Below are positions 6,317-7,345 of a DNA stretch of 7,345 bases, piece after piece; position 1 is the first letter of the stretch; each line of letters opens with the position of its first letter. Source of the DNA: Clostridia bacterium (GTDB lineage Bacteria > Bacillota > Clostridia > Oscillospirales > CAG-272). Under the pieces are notes generated by a model. It searched no databases. It saw only the letters and a list, made by a program, of their open reading frames with translations, and had not been told where the DNA came from. Position numbers and translations under genes: made by a program. Location: the NCBI GenBank assembly GCA_017395715.1, contig JAFQNZ010000083.1:1-7345 (forward strand). Reading direction: 5' to 3'.

Positions 6317-7087
6317 ATGAAAAAAGAAGAATCGCGTTTTCAGGACAGCAATATCATGGAAGGCATGATATCCTTCCGTGCCGTCATTCGCGGCATCGAA
6401 AGCAAAGTCAGCGACCGCAAAATCGAAAAAGTGATTTTCGACAGCACCCGCAAAAAAAATCTCAAAGGACACCTTTCCTATATCCGCGCCATGTCGGCAA
6501 AATACAACTTTACAGTTGAAGAGGTTACCAAAGAAGAGATCGACTCGCTTGCCATCGGCTCCTCTCACGGCGGCATTCTCACCTTCACGTCAGAACGTAC
6601 CCTGCCCGCCCTTACCGATATTCCCCAAAGTGACGGCTTTTATGTGCTTCTCAACGGCATCGAAGACCCCTACAATTTCGGCTATGCGCTCCGCTCGCTC
6701 TACGCCGCGGGCGTTGACGGCATCATTGTGGGTAAGCGCAACTGGATGACGGCTGCCGGCGTTGTCTGCCGTGCCTCGGCAGGTGCCAGCGAAGAAATGC
6801 CGGTTTATGTTGCCGAAAGCGAAACCGACGCAGCAAGACTCTTTCAAAAAAACGGCTACCGTCTTGTGGCAGCCGACCTTGCAAATTCCACCCCCATGAC
6901 ACAAGCCAATCTGAAAAAACCGCTTTTACTTGCCGTTGGCGGTGAAAAAAGAGGTCTTGCTTCCGAGCTTCTCACGATGGCAGACGAGATCGTGCGTATT
7001 GAATACGGAAGAGTCTTCCAAGAATCCCTCTCGGCAGCTTCCGCCGCTTCGATCCTTTCTTTCTTTGTTTTGGCGCAAAATTCCTAA
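6317..7087 (+). CDS. TrmH/SpoU-family RNA 2'-O-ribose methyltransferase
   Basis: The product is 256 residues. Residues about 10-95 resemble the N-terminal RNA-binding domain of SpoU enzymes and include a SSHGGIL segment like the usual HQGI. The SPOUT domain follows. Motif 1 is LLNGIEDPYNFGYALRSLYAAG (112-132, split as LLNGIEDPYN and FGYALRSLYAAG), with Asn120, Gly122 and Arg126 conserved. Motif 2, LLAVGGEKRGL (204-214), and motif 3, near EYGRVFQESLSAASAASI, form the knotted S-adenosylmethionine site. Motif 3 reads SLSAAS where most relatives have SLNVS, and motif 1 has RSLYAAG rather than RTA, so this is a divergent subfamily. The RNA target cannot be named. The start at 6317 is preceded by AAAGGAAAG (6302-6310), 6 bases upstream, and lies 2 bases after the ppx stop. 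A terminator-like stem begins 14 bases after the gene. Confidence 0.9.
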   Translation: MKKEESRFQDSNIMEGMISFRAVIRGIESKVSDRKIEKVIFDSTRKKNLKGHLSYIRAMSAKYNFTVEEVTKEEIDSLAIGSSHGGILTFTSERTLPALTDIPQSDGFYVLLNGIEDPYNFGYALRSLYAAGVDGIIVGKRNWMTAAGVVCRASAGASEEMPVYVAESETDAARLFQKNGYRLVAADLANSTPMTQANLKKPLLLAVGGEKRGLASELLTMADEIVRIEYGRVFQESLSAASAASILSFFVLAQNS

Positions 7088-7100
7088 CAAACAAAAGCAT

Positions 7101-7157
7101 AAAAAAGACATATACTGTACCAATCATAAAAAGTGAGGTACGGTATATGTCTTTTTT
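7101..7157 (+). terminator. Terminator-like 21-bp stem that contains the next gene's start
   Basis: Positions 7101-7121 and 7137-7157 pair over 21 bp with one G-U wobble around a 15-base loop. Discounting the A-run and T-run, a 15-bp stem is followed by TTTTTT, as in an intrinsic terminator for the ppx operon. The right arm also holds the GG of the next gene's Shine-Dalgarno GAGGT (7135-7139) and its ATG (7147-7149). The T-run is codons 3-4 of that gene. It may terminate transcription, hide the ribosome binding site, or both. Confidence 0.7.
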
Positions 7158-7345
7158 GGATCACCCCCAAACTCTCGTCCGAGAAAACTCCTATTTTGCC
7201 GCCTTAAATTCCCACCGCGGCTTTTGTTCCTATTTTCCCGTTCTTTTTGCCCCTTACCGAAGATACATCATTAAAGGCGGTCCGGGCTGCGGCAAATCCA
7301 CCTTAATGAAAAAGATCGCCCAAACGGCTGAGGAAAAAGGCCATG
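7147..7345 (+). CDS. P-loop ATPase/GTPase, N-terminal part (cut by right edge)
   Basis: Sixty-six codons are visible before the window ends. A Walker A motif GGPGCGKS occupies residues 44-51, preceded by the strand RRYIIK. The layout, with NSHRGFCSYF about 15 residues before the P-loop strand, recalls clostridial PRK06851-type ATPases of unknown role, but Walker B and later motifs are out of view. ATG 7147 is chosen because GAGGT (7135-7139) precedes it at good distance and the frame is closed by stops upstream. The next in-frame ATG (7306) lies after the P-loop and cannot be the start. A TTG at 7156 is possible but lacks a suitable ribosome binding site. The start lies inside a long stem-loop, so expression is probably limited. 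No convincing promoter is seen between 7088 and 7147, so read-through from the ppx operon is the simplest source of transcript. Confidence 0.75.
   Translation, partial: MSFLDHPQTLVRENSYFAALNSHRGFCSYFPVLFAPYRRYIIKGGPGCGKSTLMKKIAQTAEEKGH

Overview
The window looks like chromosomal DNA of an anaerobic, endospore-forming member of the Bacillota (class Clostridia). The evidence is three adjacent late-sporulation genes on the minus strand: a SpoIVB-type signalling protease, a SipL-like DUF3794 + LysM morphogenetic protein of the clostridial type, and an uninterrupted sigK. No phage, IS element, CRISPR array, tRNA or rRNA was seen.

Layout. (1) Positions 3-1629, plus strand: the tail of an unrecognised gene overlaps by 11 bases a gene for a secreted lipoprotein with an HExxH-type zinc-peptidase signature. 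This pair looks more AT-rich than the rest and has no link to sporulation. (2) Positions 1647-1690: a symmetrical terminator between convergent genes. (3) Positions 1693-5221 or 5254, minus strand: sigK, then sipL-like, then spoIVB in transcription order. In known spore formers sigma-K runs the late mother-cell programme, SipL attaches coat material through SpoIVA, and SpoIVB is the forespore protease that triggers pro-sigma-K processing. The window therefore holds both a checkpoint signal and its target. The spo0A gene that usually follows spoIVB is absent; the convergent lipoprotein gene is there instead. (4) Positions 5359-7087, plus strand: a clear vegetative promoter drives a two-gene operon, a short Ppx/GppA phosphatase and a TrmH/SpoU RNA methyltransferase, with 2 bases between them. 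(5) Positions 7101-7345: a 21-bp inverted repeat, then the start of a P-loop ATPase gene cut by the right edge.

The most notable structure is at translation starts. Three genes carry inverted repeats there. The ATPase Shine-Dalgarno and AUG lie inside a stem that also looks like an intrinsic terminator. A perfect hairpin separates a good Shine-Dalgarno from the spoIVB AUG. In sigK a strong Shine-Dalgarno faces an in-frame AUA rather than any normal start, and a hydrophobic pro-sequence-like stretch follows it. No wholly new multi-gene system is evident; the novelty is regulatory and in gene arrangement.
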